Below, piece by piece: positions 11,981 through 23,725 of a stretch of 64,000 nucleotides of DNA. Source of the stretch: Pyricularia pennisetigena. Taxonomy: Eukaryota; Ascomycota; Sordariomycetes; Magnaporthales; Pyriculariaceae. How positions within the stretch are numbered: the first letter of the stretch is position 1; every line of letters starts with the position of its first letter. A model generated the notes under the pieces. It did no database searches. It was not told the origin of the DNA and saw only the letters and a program-made list of their open reading frames with translations. The translations under genes were made by a program, and so were the position numbers. Where the stretch lies: positions 4,700,140 through 4,764,139 of the forward strand of contig NC_043740.1 of NCBI RefSeq assembly GCF_004337985.1, given 5' to 3'.

Positions 11981-12357
11981 GTCGGGCTCTGCTTTGACAC
12001 AGGCACCTATCAAATCAAAATTAGTATCATATTTTTCAACAATGGGAATGATCTCTCCAGTTCAAATCCTTTATTTTGACAATGTTTCTCAAAATCCAAG
12101 CAGTGACGTAAACTGGTACGTTACCCCTGCAACTCGTATCCAAACTGCCGGATCGCCGCGGGTCCCGCGGGCGGCAGGCCACGGGTGCCGGGATGACCCT
12201 TATTCCCGACGTATAAGCCCCTTTTTGGGTCAATCGATGCGACCCGCGGAACGCACATGTTCATCATCCCATGGATGGCCTGATATCGCAAGCTTTAGAT
12301 TTTGTTTCCTTTTTTTTTCTAGGGGTTTATTTTTGCCCTATACACCCCAGACCGACC
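11717..12357. other. Intergenic, promoter side of the P450 gene
   Basis: It contains the CT microsatellite listed separately and a GC-rich inverted stretch near 12150-12180 (CCGCGGGTCCCGCGGGCGG) that could be a regulator site. Nothing here codes for protein. Confidence 0.35.
11931..11975. repeat. (TC)n microsatellite
   Basis: An uninterrupted TC dinucleotide run of about 45 bp lies 480 bp upstream of the P450 gene. Confidence 0.95.
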
Positions 12358-12367
12358 TTATATATAA
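12358..12367 (+). promoter_or_regulatory. TATA box of the CYP505 gene
   Basis: The sequence TTATATATAA lies 21 bp before the ATG at 12388 and 84 bp before the ATG at 12451. This spacing favours the second ATG as the start, because transcription normally begins about 30 bp or more downstream of a TATA box. Confidence 0.5.
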
Positions 12368-12450
12368 CTTTCATTGTCGCGTCCATCATGTCTCTCAATC
12401 ACGACCCAAAGACCAAAAACCGCGGGGGATCAATTCGCGAAAAGCTCAAG

Positions 12451-15400
12451 ATGGGTAGCACAAAGAGCCCCGCAAAAAGTGTACGCGACGAAGAGAACGG
12501 ACGAGTCAAGCTTGTCCCCATACCGCAGCCCTCCAAGGCTCCTTTTGTGGGCAACCTTCCTGATCTCGATGTCAAGTTCCCGCTCGACTCTATGGTCAAT
12601 TTGGCCAACAAATATGGTCCCATCTACAAGCTCGACTTGCCCGGCCTTGAGCTTGTGACTGTGTCGGACTGGGACTTGGTGCACGAAGTTTGCGACGATT
12701 CACGGTTTAAAAAGTCCATCAAGGGAGATTTGGAGGTGAGGGCAATTCGCTCTCGTTGAACTTGTTTGGGTCTGATGCACAGCTGTCAACTAACATGAGT
12801 CGCCTGCCGTCAGGAATTGAGAAACGCCGTCCACGATGGACTTTTTACAGTGAGTTTGACGTTGGACATTGGACATATGCACATTTCATCCATCTACCCA
12901 AACTGGCCAATCTTGCTAAATCACCGGCGTTTTCTTTTTCAGTCCTCTGGAGAAGACGAAGAGAACTGGGGCATCGCGCACCGCATCCTCATGACGGCTT
13001 TTGGACCCTTGTCGATCAGGAACATGTTTGACGAGATGCACGAGGTGGCCAGCCAACTGGCGCTGAAATGGGCGCGGCAGGGACCCCACGAACCGCTGGA
13101 CGTCGGCGGCGACACGACGCGGCTCGCCCTCGACACGGTGGCCCTGTGCTCCATGGGCTTCCGCTTCAACTCGTACTACCGCCAGGACCTGCATCCCTTC
13201 ATCAAGGCCATGAACGAGGTCCTGGACGAGGCCGGCCGGAGGGCGAACCGCTTCATGCCGTCTGTGTTTTACCACTCGCACAACAAAAAGTTTAGGGAAA
13301 ACATCAAGCTCTTGCGCTCCACGGCTCGCGAGGTCCTTGATGCGAGGAAGACGGAAAATGGCCCGAATAAGAGAAAGGACCTCCTCTCTGCCATGCTGGA
13401 CGGGGTAGACCCGAAGACGGGCAAGAAGATGACCGACGAGAGTATTATCGACAACCTCATCACTTTCCTGGTGGCGGGCCACGAGACTACAGCTGCAACT
13501 CTTTCTTTTGCCCTGTACAACTTGGCCAAGTTTCCCGAGGTGTCTCGCAAAGCCCAAAAGGAGGTCGACGATGTGGTAGGGAAGGGTGCGGTCAAGCTGG
13601 AGCATGTGTCCAAGCTCAAATACATATCTGCAGTAAGTTTTGTCCCTGCGTCTTGCTGCTGCAAACAGATGATTGTTCTGTGACTAACAATAATCACCAG
13701 CTCATCCGGGAAACCCTGCGACTGAACGCACCCATCACGGCCTTCGCAAGGGAGGCGGTCGGCGACCAGGTGCTGGGCGGCAAGTACCTGGTCAAAGACA
13801 AGACGCAGATCGCATGCTTCCTCACCAAGTCGCAAAGCGACCCCGTGATATGGGGCGCAGACGCCGACGAGTTCAAGCCCGAGAGGATGCTGGACGACAA
13901 CTTTGACCGGATGCAGAAGAAGTACCCGCACTGCTGGGCGCCGTTCGGCACGGGCCTGCGTGGGTGCATCGGGCGGCCGTTTGCGTGGCAGGAGATGGTC
14001 CTGTGCCTGGCGGTGCTGCTGCAGAACTACAACCTGGTCATGCACAACCCCTCCTACACCCTGCAGCTCGCGCAGTCGCTCACCATCCGGCCCAAGGAGC
14101 TCCACCTCCGCGCCATCTCCCGCGAGGGCCTCACGCCCGCCCAGCTGGAGGCGCGTCTGGCCGGCAGCTACACGAACGGCGTGCACGATGCGTCTCCTGC
14201 GGGGGAGGCCGGGGCCGAACAGCCGGGCGCCGGGGTCAAAGCCGGCACCAAGATGGCCATATACTACGGTTCCAACTCGGGGACTTGCGAGTTCATGGCG
14301 CAGAGGCTGGCGTCGGATGCGGGTTCGCACGGCTATGTGGCTTCTGTGGACACTCTGGACGCCGCAAAGGAGGCCATGCCTACGGGAATCCCGGTCGTCA
14401 TCATAACGGCGTCGTATGAAGGCCAACCAACACAGAATGCGTGCCATTTTGTGAACTGGATCCAGAATCTGGAGGTGGGCAAGCTGAAAGGGGTCAAGTT
14501 TGCCGTTTGGGGTTGTGGTAGGTTTTTTTTTTCCCTTTATTTCTTTTTTTTTTTTTTTCTTTTTTCTTTCCTCAACACCTCAGACCACACAAAGCCAAGC
14601 CGCCAAGCTAACCAGACACAACAAAATACAGGCCATAGTGACTGGGCCAATACATACCAAAAGATCCCGGCGCAGATAGACACGACGCTCGGCAAACTCG
14701 GGGCGTCTCGGATCGTCCCCATCGGCACCACCAACGCCAAGGACCGCGACATGTTTTCCGACTTTGAGACGTGGGAAGACCAGACGCTGTGGCCAGCCAT
14801 CAGGGACCAGTTCGGCGGCTCCGGGACGGCCTCGTCCGCGCCCAGCGTGGAGGTGACCTTTTCGGCGCCCCGGGCCTCGAACCTGCGGCAGGACGTGCGC
14901 GAGTCGCTCGTCGTCGACGCCAGAAGCCTGTCCAAGCCTCCCGACGGAGACGAGGCCACGGCGGGCAGGGAAAAGCGCCACCTCGAGATCCAGCTGCCAA
15001 CGGGCTGGTCGTACACGGCCGGCGACTACCTGGCCGTGCTGCCGCACAACCCCAGGGAGAGCGTGGCGCGCATCATGCGCCGCTTCAACATGGCCTGGGA
15101 CACGTACATGACCGTCAAGGCGGCGCAGGCCACGACGCTGCCGACCGGTGTCAGCCTGCCGGTTTCTGAGGTGTTGAGCTCGTATGTCGAGATTGGGCAG
15201 ACGGCTACCAAGAGGGTTAGTTTTTTTTTTTTTTTTTTTCCCTTCTGGATCCGGCCGAGGGTCCTGGTGAAGTAGAGTGTGAGTGAGATTTGATAAGCTA
15301 ATTATTGATTGATTGTATTTGCAGAACATCGCCGACCTCAGCCAGTTTGCCGACGATGACGAGACAAGGGAAAAGATCCTGCAACTGAGCCAAGACCGTT

Positions 15401-16411
15401 TTGATGACGAGGTCCGATCAAAGTGTGTCTCTGTAATAGGGATTCTGGAAAAATTCTCAACGCTCCTCGTTCCTTTTGAGACCTTTCTGTTTATGCTCCC
15501 GCCTATGCGCGTGCGTCAATAGTAAGTCTGTTTTTTTTTTTTTTGTTTTTCTTTTTTTTTTTTTGCCTTTGATTGGTGGCCTTTTGTAGCCTCCATGCGA
15601 TCGCTGGCTTTACCAGATCCCACACCTAGGCAATTTTTCCCTCTTAGATTCCAAGTTCCAACTTACTAACCCACAAAAAAAATCCCCCCCCCTCGACAGC
15701 TCAATATCCTCCTCCCCGCTAGTCGACAAGGGCAAGCTCACCCTGACCTACTCGGTGCTCAACGCGCCAGCCCACTCAGGCATCGGCCGGCACGTCGGCG
15801 TCGCCTCCTCGTACCTGTCGTCCCTGATGCCGGGCGACAAGCTGCAGGCGTCGGTGCGGCCCGCAGCAGGCGGCTTCCGGCCGCCGCCCGACCCGCTCGG
15901 CACGCCCATGATCTGCATCGCAGCGGGGACGGGCCTGGCGCCCTTCCGCGCCTTCGTCCAGGAGCGCGCCACCCTGCTCCTCCGGCAGCAAGCCAGGCAG
16001 ACGCCCTCGGCGGCAATGGCGGCGGCGGCGGTGGCGCCCGCCCTGCTCTTCTTCGGCTGCCGCGCCCCGGACCAAGACGACCTGTACCGCGACGAGCTGG
16101 ACGCCTGGGAGGCCGCCGGCGCCGTGCGGGTCTACCGCGCCTACAGCCGGCGGCCGGACGCGTCGGGCGGCTGCGGGTACGTCCAGGACCGGCTGTGGCG
16201 CGAGAGGGACGCCGTCGGGGAGCTGTGGGGCCGCGGCGCCAGGGTCTACATCTGTGGTGCGGGCAGGATGGCCAGCGGCGTCAAGGAGGTGCTGGTCAGG
16301 ATCATGCAGAGCGAGGGGGAGAGGACGGGGAAGCCCATGTCGGCCGAGGAGGGCATGGCGTGGTTTGAGAAGCATCGGAACGAGCGCTTCGCTACTGATG
16401 TGTTTGATTAG
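12451..16411 (+). CDS. Self-sufficient cytochrome P450-reductase fusion, CYP505 family
   Basis: The protein is a P450foxy/BM3-type fusion that hydroxylates fatty acids or related chains using NADPH. The seven exons are 12451-12735, 12814-12849, 12943-13632, 13701-14517, 14632-15215, 15325-15521 and 15700-16411. The frame is continuous (about 1106 residues; 1127 if the ATG at 12388 is used). The heme domain shows the I-helix AGHETTAATLSF, ETLR and the Cys loop FGTGLRGCIGRPFAWQE. The flavodoxin domain has YYGSNSGTCEFMA, ASYEGQPTQNA and GCGHSDWANTYQ, the last restored only by splicing. The FAD/NADPH domain has RQYSISSSP (across the last splice), IAAGTGLAPFRAF and YICGAGRMASGVKEV. All electron-transfer modules are present. 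The N-terminus before PIPQP is about 30 residues longer than I expect. Introns carry long T tracts. No partner biosynthetic genes are adjacent. Confidence 0.93.
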
Positions 16412-18395
16412 ATTTTTCTTTTTGGGGGTCCTCGGTTTGTTGAGCAAGCGATAGCGGGCATTTTGTCTGTTCTTTTATTTTATGACATATCGCCGGCAGT
16501 CTTTGTAATATCAGTTTTTTACGACTTCGTACACCTGATTCAGTTGGAACAACTGCAACTGTTGGCCCTCGTCTTAGACGCAAAAGTGAGAATGACCTAG
16601 CAAACAAATCCAGCAAGCATCCATCCCGAGCTTTTGGCGTATAAAAAGCAAGATTTTATAGTCCATGAGCCTTGGAAGTCTGGAATAATCTGCCACAAAG
16701 TACTGGAATCTTCCGGTGTAAACTTAGGATCATCATGCTTACTCCGCTTGACTACCATACCAACGTCCAAATATTTCACACAACCAGGTAATTGTTCATA
16801 CTTGCAGCATTTATTATCAATTTCGTTGTGTACATCAACGAACTTTTATCCAAACTCTAGACCGCATGTTTACATTCCATTTACGCATAGTATATCAACT
16901 AAAACGTTATTCCAATCATCGCATTAATAGCTATGCGTTATACACAAAGTGTCCTCTTTATTCAAATTGGAATCCGAGCATTTATTTCTCTGTTGGTTTC
17001 TGGATCAATGAAGTTGGGTGGAAAACGCCAGAAGGGCGACAGTCTGGCATCTAGAGCAGTTGAAGCAAGGACTAAAGGAGTTTAAGAGAAACTGTTGAAT
17101 AGATGCTATCCTGCGGATATTGAAAAAGGAACAAAGCAAAAAACAGAAGCTCACTCCCAAGCTAAATTGTATCGTATATCATGACAAACTACCCTACAAG
17201 TCTCAATACTATATAAATACACACACACACACACACACACATACATATATATATACATATGTAGCGTTGGCGGAGACAGTAACAAGGACGGCTAGGTTGC
17301 CTATACATCACCCGGTAAATAGTAAGAGTATGTATTGTGCAATGGACTCATATCTATGGCCCGGTAGTATAAGAGGTGAAAGGCGAAAAACAAATATCTC
17401 TCCTCTGTCTGCTCAATGCTGAGAGGCGGAAAAGTCGGAACAATGGACTGGACAATATAATGGCTGTCAGTCACGTGCGCCCAGACTCGTCACTGAAGGA
17501 TTCAATCACGTGGTCTACCCTGGCCAATCGTCAGCAAGGGCGCAGCCAAAACACAGCCCAGACCCACAGCCAGATTGCTTCGGTCGTTGCCGCTGCCTGG
17601 AATTTTGAATCCTTTCAACCCGCGACCAAGTCAAAGTCGAACTGTGGAAAACAACTCGCAGCCCCATACCATCCCATCGATTGAAAATCTTCAGCAATGA
17701 GAAGTCTCGATCTGGAATTACCAGACATCGTTCAATTGACCATCGCGATTTGACCGAGATTTGACGCTCCAGATCGGGGGTCGGCACGCAACAACCTTTA
17801 CCAAGCCACGACTCCACCTTGCCCACACCTTTCTCGTAACAGCCAGGGCGGCTATTACTGACGCCAGTGTGCCGAACGGGCGACTGACTGACAAGACGGG
17901 CGGATTGCCCCTGAGAAGTGCCGCCTTGTGTAAGAACAGGGCGAGGCAGCTCGTTTAAAGACAAGCGCCTGCTGCCACTTTACTACGAATTGCTGCGCAG
18001 ACCCTCCCACGGACCCGCAGCACAGGCCCAAATGAGCCAAGGCCTGACACCACAACAGTAATTCTCTTCCCACACTGCCTCAACTCTTCCCGTCAGCAAC
18101 CACACCAAAGCAAGGGTGGACCCCCTGCCTCTCATTGTCCCCCCCACGCACGTACTTTGATGTTGCTTCTGCAAGCTGCAGAAGCTACAACCCCAGATTG
18201 TCAGCGTTTTGCTGCACACAAACACCCATGCTCCAAATCTCCCTTGGCGCTGTCAGACATTACTATCGCTGGGGTAATGTGGTGTAAGAAGGCTCAAGAT
18301 CCCAAGGCGCGTGCCCGAAATACCCGTCGATGGAGCACTCCACAATTCTGGCACTGCAAACAAGCACCCTGCACCTCACCATGCATCTGCGCCTG
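16412..18395. other. Intergenic 2 kb, no gene seen
   Basis: The left half is AT-rich and carries a (CA)n run at about 17219-17241, followed by TA-rich sequence. The right half is neutral in GC and acts as upstream region of the secreted-protein gene. No frame in it has protein-like content on either strand. Confidence 0.4.
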
Positions 18396-18402
18396 TATAT
18401 AT
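18396..18402 (+). promoter_or_regulatory. Possible TATA box for the secreted gene at 18711
   Basis: TATATAT follows a GC-neutral promoter stretch. It is about 310 bp before the ATG, with a C/T-rich leader between. The distance is long but common in fungal genes. Confidence 0.4.
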
Positions 18403-18710
18403 CCACTGGCAACATTTCTCCTCCCATCATTTTTCAGACGAGACGCCATGCTTATTCCGACAAACCGGACCATCAACATACACTATTAGGTTCTGGAAGG
18501 CTTTCCGACTGCCTACCCGCCTTCCACATTCCTCGTGCGCCCGCGAATCAGCGCCAAGGAACACTAACAAAAAGACCAACATCCACATCGACGACCTGAC
18601 TGACAGCTTCACTGACAGAGGAAAGTCCGCAGCTATTTTCTTTTCACCCTCTTAGACATTCCTCCCCAGAAGAGTAGAGACCTCACAGGCAGAACTTCAT
18701 CGAAGCTGCA

Positions 18711-21251
18711 ATGCTTCCCACAACGATACTAGCCATAGGCCTCCCGGCCCTGGCTTATGCTCACCCCACAGCTTTAGACGCCGAACCTGCCGCATCAATA
18801 GAGCGCAGGTTCAAGCCCCTATCGACCGAATCAAGCTTTGAACTCAAGCCCGAAGACCTCGTCAAGCTCAATGTTTGCAAAGACAATCAAGGAAAGCTCA
18901 AGTGCGAGGAGAGGAAAACCGGACTTCTAACCACGCCAACCATTTCTATGATCAGCAAACCTCAAAGTTTGCAGCCCAAAGAAGAAAGGCTTCGCTGCAC
19001 TTATACTGACAAGGACTCCAAGAAGGAAGAGAAGAAATGGGTCGAGGGTGACGATGGCAAGTGTACTAACGACAAGGAAGTCATAACCAAGGACACATGC
19101 ACCAAGGACAAGGGTAAACTTGTTTGCGAAGAGAAGGCGCCCCAATCGCTCAGCTTCTTCAACCGGATTCCCATTGCCTTTTCCATGTCTATTTGGAGCC
19201 CCACAATCGCTCCCAAGCCCACCCATGGCCTGGTCTGCGTGGTAGATAAGGGGCAGGAGGCCGCCAAAAATGCGACCACTTTTAGGTTGATCGTCAATGA
19301 GCAGGCCACATGCATTCCCGAGAAGAAGCCTCTGCCCGAGATCACCAAGGCCGAGTGCGAAGCCGCAAAGGGCAAGCAGACCTGCATCATGGAACGGGGG
19401 AGTGTTCTCCCGGGATCCAAAGAGGCACCGCCCCCAGCAACCCACCGCTGGAAGTGCAGCGTGCCCGGCAAGGACGGGGCCAAGGCCGAGGACAAGATGA
19501 TCAAGGGCGACGAGGGCAAGTGTGAGATGAAGGACATGCTCGTCAACGGCGTGAAGCCAGACATTTCGCTCAAGGAATGCAAGGACCGCAACGGAACCGC
19601 ACCCTGCCTGCCCGAGAACCAGGTCTTCCGCTGGACGCTCAAGTACGAGAGGAACAAGTGCAACATTCCTCCGACCAAGGTCAACGGCACCGACGGAGAG
19701 ATTCGTAACATCAAGTTTAGCGAGCGCAAGTGTACATACGAGGATGCGAAGAAGGACATCGACGCCATGGAGGCCGAGGCCAAGAAGAAAGCTGCCAACG
19801 CGCCGGGAGTGAACCCCAAGAACCAGACCGCCACCGCCACCGCCACCGCCGAAATGACCAAGAAGGAGTGCCAGGATGTCATGGGCGCCATGACCTGCAC
19901 CAAGAAGGGTGAAGCTCTCACCTGGCGCTGCAAGATTGCCTACTTTGGCGGCAAGCCCATCGAGGAGAAGTGGATCAAGGGTGATGAGGGCAAATGCACA
20001 GAAGCAGACACCAAGAAGGATGCCGCTAAAAAGGAGGAGCCCAAGAAGGAGGAGCCCAAAAAGCCCGAGAACAATGGCACTAGCTCTACTGCGACCTTCA
20101 CCACCTCTGCCACGGCACCTACCCCCACTCCCACCCCCACCGGCCCTGCCACTGTAACTCGCCGTGCCATCAACCCCAGCCTCGCCGGTCCTCCCATGGG
20201 CCGCCTTGGATCCAACGTTAATGATGACATGGCCAAGCCTATTCCTCTGTCGATGCCATCAATCGACATCGCCGCAGATTTGCCAGGTCCTTCCAAGTCC
20301 AGCAAGCTCGAGGACAAGATTCTTCCTGGAATTGATGTCATGCCTGGTGATGATGATGTCCCTTTCATTTTGCCTCTCTCTGGTGACGTTCAAAAGCACA
20401 ACAACATTATGGATAAGTCCGGACCGGCCGGCCTCGAGGACGACAAGACGGTCAAGATCGCCATTCCCAAGGGCGACCCTGGAAAGCAGGGACCCAAGGG
20501 CGAGCGCGGCCCGCCCGGACCCAAAGGCAAGGATGGCATGCCCGGGCCCAAAGGCAAGGACGGCATGCCCGGGCCCATGGGTCCCACTGGAAAGGCTGGA
20601 AAGGATGGCGAGAACGCGCCCATCCTGATCATTAGCACTGAGATCGAGAAGCCCAAGGACGTGAAGAAGAAGAAGGGCGGACGCAAGCCGCTCTGGATCA
20701 CTCGTTCCGAGTGCAAGGCCCAAGAGGGGTTCGAGACGTGCAAGAAGGGCAAGAAGATCTGCCGCATCTCCAACGGCAGCGAGCTTTCTGAGCCTCGCCT
20801 GGGCGGCTCCTGCGACAGCGCCGACGCCGACGACCACCACGTCGAGCTGTTCGAGGGCATGTCCCGCCGCGCCATGGCCAAGATGCTGGCCAAGCTGCTG
20901 AAGAAGGAGCTGACGGGCAGTGGTGTCGGCAAGAAGGGCGGCAGCGGCAAGTCTCGCCGCGGCGGCAAGACGTTTAAGAACAAGATGCAGAAGAAGCTCG
21001 GCGGTGGGCACAAGTTCCTCGGCGGCGGGCACAAGTTCCACGACGGCAAGACCAAGAAATCGGACTGGGTCTACAAGCAATCCGCCGTCGACGACTGCGA
21101 CAAGCTCGACGGCACGACGGGCTGCCTCGACGGGCGCGTCACCTGCATGTTCAAGGGCCGCAACAACAAGCCCCACATCAGGAAGTACCAAGACACGTGC
21201 GAGTGGCGCCTCCGTAACGACAGCTGGAGGAGCAAGCACCAAGTCGAGTGA
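18711..21251 (+). CDS. Secreted Cys-module protein with collagen-like stretch
   Basis: A single exon encodes 846 residues. The signal peptide is MLPTTILAIGLPALAYA, with cleavage likely before HPTA. The ectodomain repeats a small module about seven times. Each has a lead-in such as ITKAEC or MTKKEC, then a short Lys-rich loop and a second Cys, often followed by a W-C...KGDEGKC segment (KMIKGDEGKC; KWIKGDEGKC). A Pro/Thr/Ser linker follows near residues 450-485. Residues 588-635 are 16 perfect Gly-X-Y triplets (GDPGKQGPKGERGPPGPKG and onward), so this stretch is collagen-like. The C-terminal part is very Lys/Gly-rich (KKGGSGKSRRGGKTFKNK) and closes with another Cys module. There is no GPI signal. 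It is likely a wall or extracellular structural protein, and the function is inferred only. I know of no named family with this architecture. Confidence 0.85.
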   Translation: MLPTTILAIGLPALAYAHPTALDAEPAASIERRFKPLSTESSFELKPEDLVKLNVCKDNQGKLKCEERKTGLLTTPTISMISKPQSLQPKEERLRCTYTDKDSKKEEKKWVEGDDGKCTNDKEVITKDTCTKDKGKLVCEEKAPQSLSFFNRIPIAFSMSIWSPTIAPKPTHGLVCVVDKGQEAAKNATTFRLIVNEQATCIPEKKPLPEITKAECEAAKGKQTCIMERGSVLPGSKEAPPPATHRWKCSVPGKDGAKAEDKMIKGDEGKCEMKDMLVNGVKPDISLKECKDRNGTAPCLPENQVFRWTLKYERNKCNIPPTKVNGTDGEIRNIKFSERKCTYEDAKKDIDAMEAEAKKKAANAPGVNPKNQTATATATAEMTKKECQDVMGAMTCTKKGEALTWRCKIAYFGGKPIEEKWIKGDEGKCTEADTKKDAAKKEEPKKEEPKKPENNGTSSTATFTTSATAPTPTPTPTGPATVTRRAINPSLAGPPMGRLGSNVNDDMAKPIPLSMPSIDIAADLPGPSKSSKLEDKILPGIDVMPGDDDVPFILPLSGDVQKHNNIMDKSGPAGLEDDKTVKIAIPKGDPGKQGPKGERGPPGPKGKDGMPGPKGKDGMPGPMGPTGKAGKDGENAPILIISTEIEKPKDVKKKKGGRKPLWITRSECKAQEGFETCKKGKKICRISNGSELSEPRLGGSCDSADADDHHVELFEGMSRRAMAKMLAKLLKKELTGSGVGKKGGSGKSRRGGKTFKNKMQKKLGGGHKFLGGGHKFHDGKTKKSDWVYKQSAVDDCDKLDGTTGCLDGRVTCMFKGRNNKPHIRKYQDTCEWRLRNDSWRSKHQVE

Positions 21252-21729
21252 TTATCGAGTGGGTATTATTAACATTTTCCTTTTTTTTTTGTCCCTTTGT
21301 CTCAGCGATTTCTATTTTCTATTTCTTTTTTTTTTTTTTTTATGGTTTTTTGTTTGTATTTTGTAGCCTTTTTTGCATTTTATTGGTGCTTTGGGACTTA
21401 TTTTCTTCTTTTTTCACATGTTGTATTTGGAAGAAGGCGTTTGTTTGGATATACCACAAGGTCTCGGCGCAAAGATTAAAACGGGATTTTGCACATAGCA
21501 TAGCACGGCGTTGCTTGGGCGTTTGATTTTCTTGGGATCGGGATGGTTCATTTTAGCTTCTGCGTTACTCATCTTCCATTCTCCGTCACATCATCTTCAG
21601 ATGATGGATAGTCTTTTTTCTTTTAGCTTCGAATGAAAGCGTTCTTTTATACTTTATATTTGCGCTTACTGTGCCCCTTGCATGTTCTGTGCGTCTTGTT
21701 GTTTGCCGCTCTTCGACCTAGGGCTGATG
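21252..21729. other. 3' region and T-rich spacer
   Basis: T-rich 3' sequence of the secreted-protein gene changes into the repeat block. No gene is seen. Confidence 0.4.
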
Positions 21730-21859
21730 TAGTCTCAGGGCTCGTCCCTGAAGCCCAGAGCTCCACAATTAATCCGCTTCGCTCCACTTCGTGGCTCAAT
21801 TGCGGCTTTGCAATGTACCTGCGGGTCCATCCAAAGAACGCTTTGGTTCAGGTTTGAGG
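21730..21859 (-). repeat. Short GC-rich dispersed element, family 2, copy 1
   Basis: The copy matches 23596-23725 in reverse orientation. It shares the outer ends with family 1 (TTAGTCTCAG at one end, TCTGAGG-like at the other) but has a different core (GCCCAGAGCTCCACAATT, TGGATGGACCC). The inner side ends at ACAATTTGT, shared with the next element. Confidence 0.8.
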
Positions 21860-21868
21860 ACAATTTGT

Positions 21869-21996
21869 TAATATCAGTGCTCAGACTAGACCCCCCTGCT
21901 TCGCAGTGGGGACCGAACGCTCCATGTACCTTTCAGCCACATGGCTTTTCGACCAATTATATTGGCCGAAAAAATCGCGCTCGTTCTAGTTTGAGG
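21869..21996 (-). repeat. Short GC-rich dispersed element, family 1, copy 4
   Basis: This is a reverse copy of the 3636 element. It is flanked by near-identical 9 bp sequences, ACAATTTGT at 21860-21868 and ACATTTTGT at 21997-22005, which look like a target-site duplication with one change. Confidence 0.8.
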
Positions 21997-22138
21997 ACAT
22001 TTTGTCGCATTTCGCCGTTTATGGCGGTACCACCAACGATAATTTGTGGCATTTCGCCGTTTATAACGGTATTATTAATAATATATTTAATATTGCGATA
22101 TCGCTAATTATTGTTTGATTAATATAACGATAATTTAC

Positions 22139-23595
22139 AATATTCCGCCGTTTATAGCAGGTATATACAAAATATTCGCATTATAATGGTAAAAGAAAAT
22201 AATATACCCATAGCAAGCAATTAAATATTCGAATAAAAAAATAAATAAAAATTATGAAAATATATAGTATTTTGCGTTAAATTTATTGGAGTTTGTTAAT
22301 TATTTGAATGCCGGCCGCGTCTTAATAGCCACTATATTTGGAAAAATATTAAATTATTAAATAAAATTTGTAATTTTTTATTATATTTAATTTTTACTTT
22401 AAATAATGGTACATAATATTAACTTTAGTTTAATTTACAGTTTTTATAGCTTAGTAAACCCAATATTGCAAAATGCATGCAATTATCGATTAAAACAAAA
22501 GTTTTATTGATATTTTTATATAAAATAACAATTTGTTAAAAAATTAAATAATTTACGAAAATATTGGTAAACTGAAAATATTTTTACTTGATACATTTTT
22601 TGATCAATTTGTTAATAAATTTTATATAAGTTCTTTTTTTATAAATTTTATTTAATTAAATAAAGCAAAAAATACAAAAAAAGCACAAATTTAACATTTT
22701 TAAATATAAAAAATTAAAAAGGGCCGGTATTGTAAATCGGGTTTTACGTTGACGTTTATTTACATATATAATCCATTTTTCCAAATTTTGGTTCTATTAA
22801 TGTTAGAATTGGTAAAAATGTAAAAGCATTTCGATTGTAAAATATATACAAAATTGGATATACTTTACCTATCCGCATATTTAACGGCTTATATAATTAG
22901 ATATACGTACAAAAGCTGATATTATATTAAATATAAGTATACCACCCCCACGTGCAAAAACCACAAAATTCAGCTGCAAAACAAAAATAATATAAAATTA
23001 ATTATATAAAGCAAAAAAATCGATAAAATACACATTTAGCATTTCTTTTTATAGAACAGTTTTTAAACCCGATATTATAAGTTAAATTGGAGCCTGACGT
23101 TTGTTTACATACGTAATCGAATCTCTGAAATTTTGGTTTTATTATCGTTAAAATTGGTAAAAATATAAACGAGTTTCGATTGTAAATTATATATAAAAAA
23201 GTATATGCTTTGCATATCCGCTTATTTAACTGCTTATATAATGTGGTGTATGCATCAAAATTTAATATAATGATATATAAATATATACGACCCTCCACGT
23301 TTAAGAATTATAAAATTTGGTCAAAAATTAAGAATAATATTGAAAAGAATCGAAAATCGAAAAAAAAAATCGAAAAAACAGTACCGCTATAAACGGATTA
23401 AGGGCAGGTGGTATCCAATTCGGCCATTGTAACAAATAAAAAAATCAATTAAATCGCTGCTAATAGCGGTATTAAACATTATTTTTAACGATATTTTTAT
23501 TTGTCAATATTTTGCGTGGTTGTGGAATAATAAAGGAATGTCGGTCGAAAAAAGGCCAAAAATACCGCCATAAACGGCGAAAATCGACAAGTTGT
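22139..23595. mobile_element. Foldback-like element, left arm
   Basis: This AT-rich arm is the reverse complement of 23726-24957, with many differences, mostly C-to-T or G-to-A as RIP would produce. Landmarks are GCCGTTTATAGCAGGTATAT at the outer end, CACCCCCACGTGCA near 22945, CCCTCCACGT near 23290, and TACCGCTATAAACGG near 23385. The two CACGTG-type landmarks lie in direct sub-repeats of about 350-370 bp within the arm. The arm has about 230 bp that the right arm lacks but the third arm (40714-42205) retains. No intact frame is present. Confidence 0.8.
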
Positions 23596-23725
23596 CCTCA
23601 GACCTGAACCAGAGCGTTCTTTGGATGGACCCACAGGTACATTGCAAAACCGCAATTGAGCCACGAAGTGGAGCGAAGTGGATCAATTGTGGAGCTCTGG
23701 GCTTCAGGGATGAGCCCTGAGACTA
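23596..23725 (+). repeat. Short GC-rich dispersed element, family 2, copy 2, in the foldback loop
   Basis: This 130 bp unit sits exactly at the centre of the inverted repeat. It begins CCTCAGACCTGAACC and ends CCCTGAGACTA. It is flanked by ACAAGTTGT (23587-23595) and ACAATTTGT (23726-23734), a 9 bp duplication with one mismatch. Its GC content contrasts sharply with the AT-rich arms. Confidence 0.85.

Noticed and set aside
17219..17260. CA/TA repeat as a possible telomere or CRISPR-like array
   Set aside because: A simple dinucleotide microsatellite without spacers or telomeric TTAGGG.
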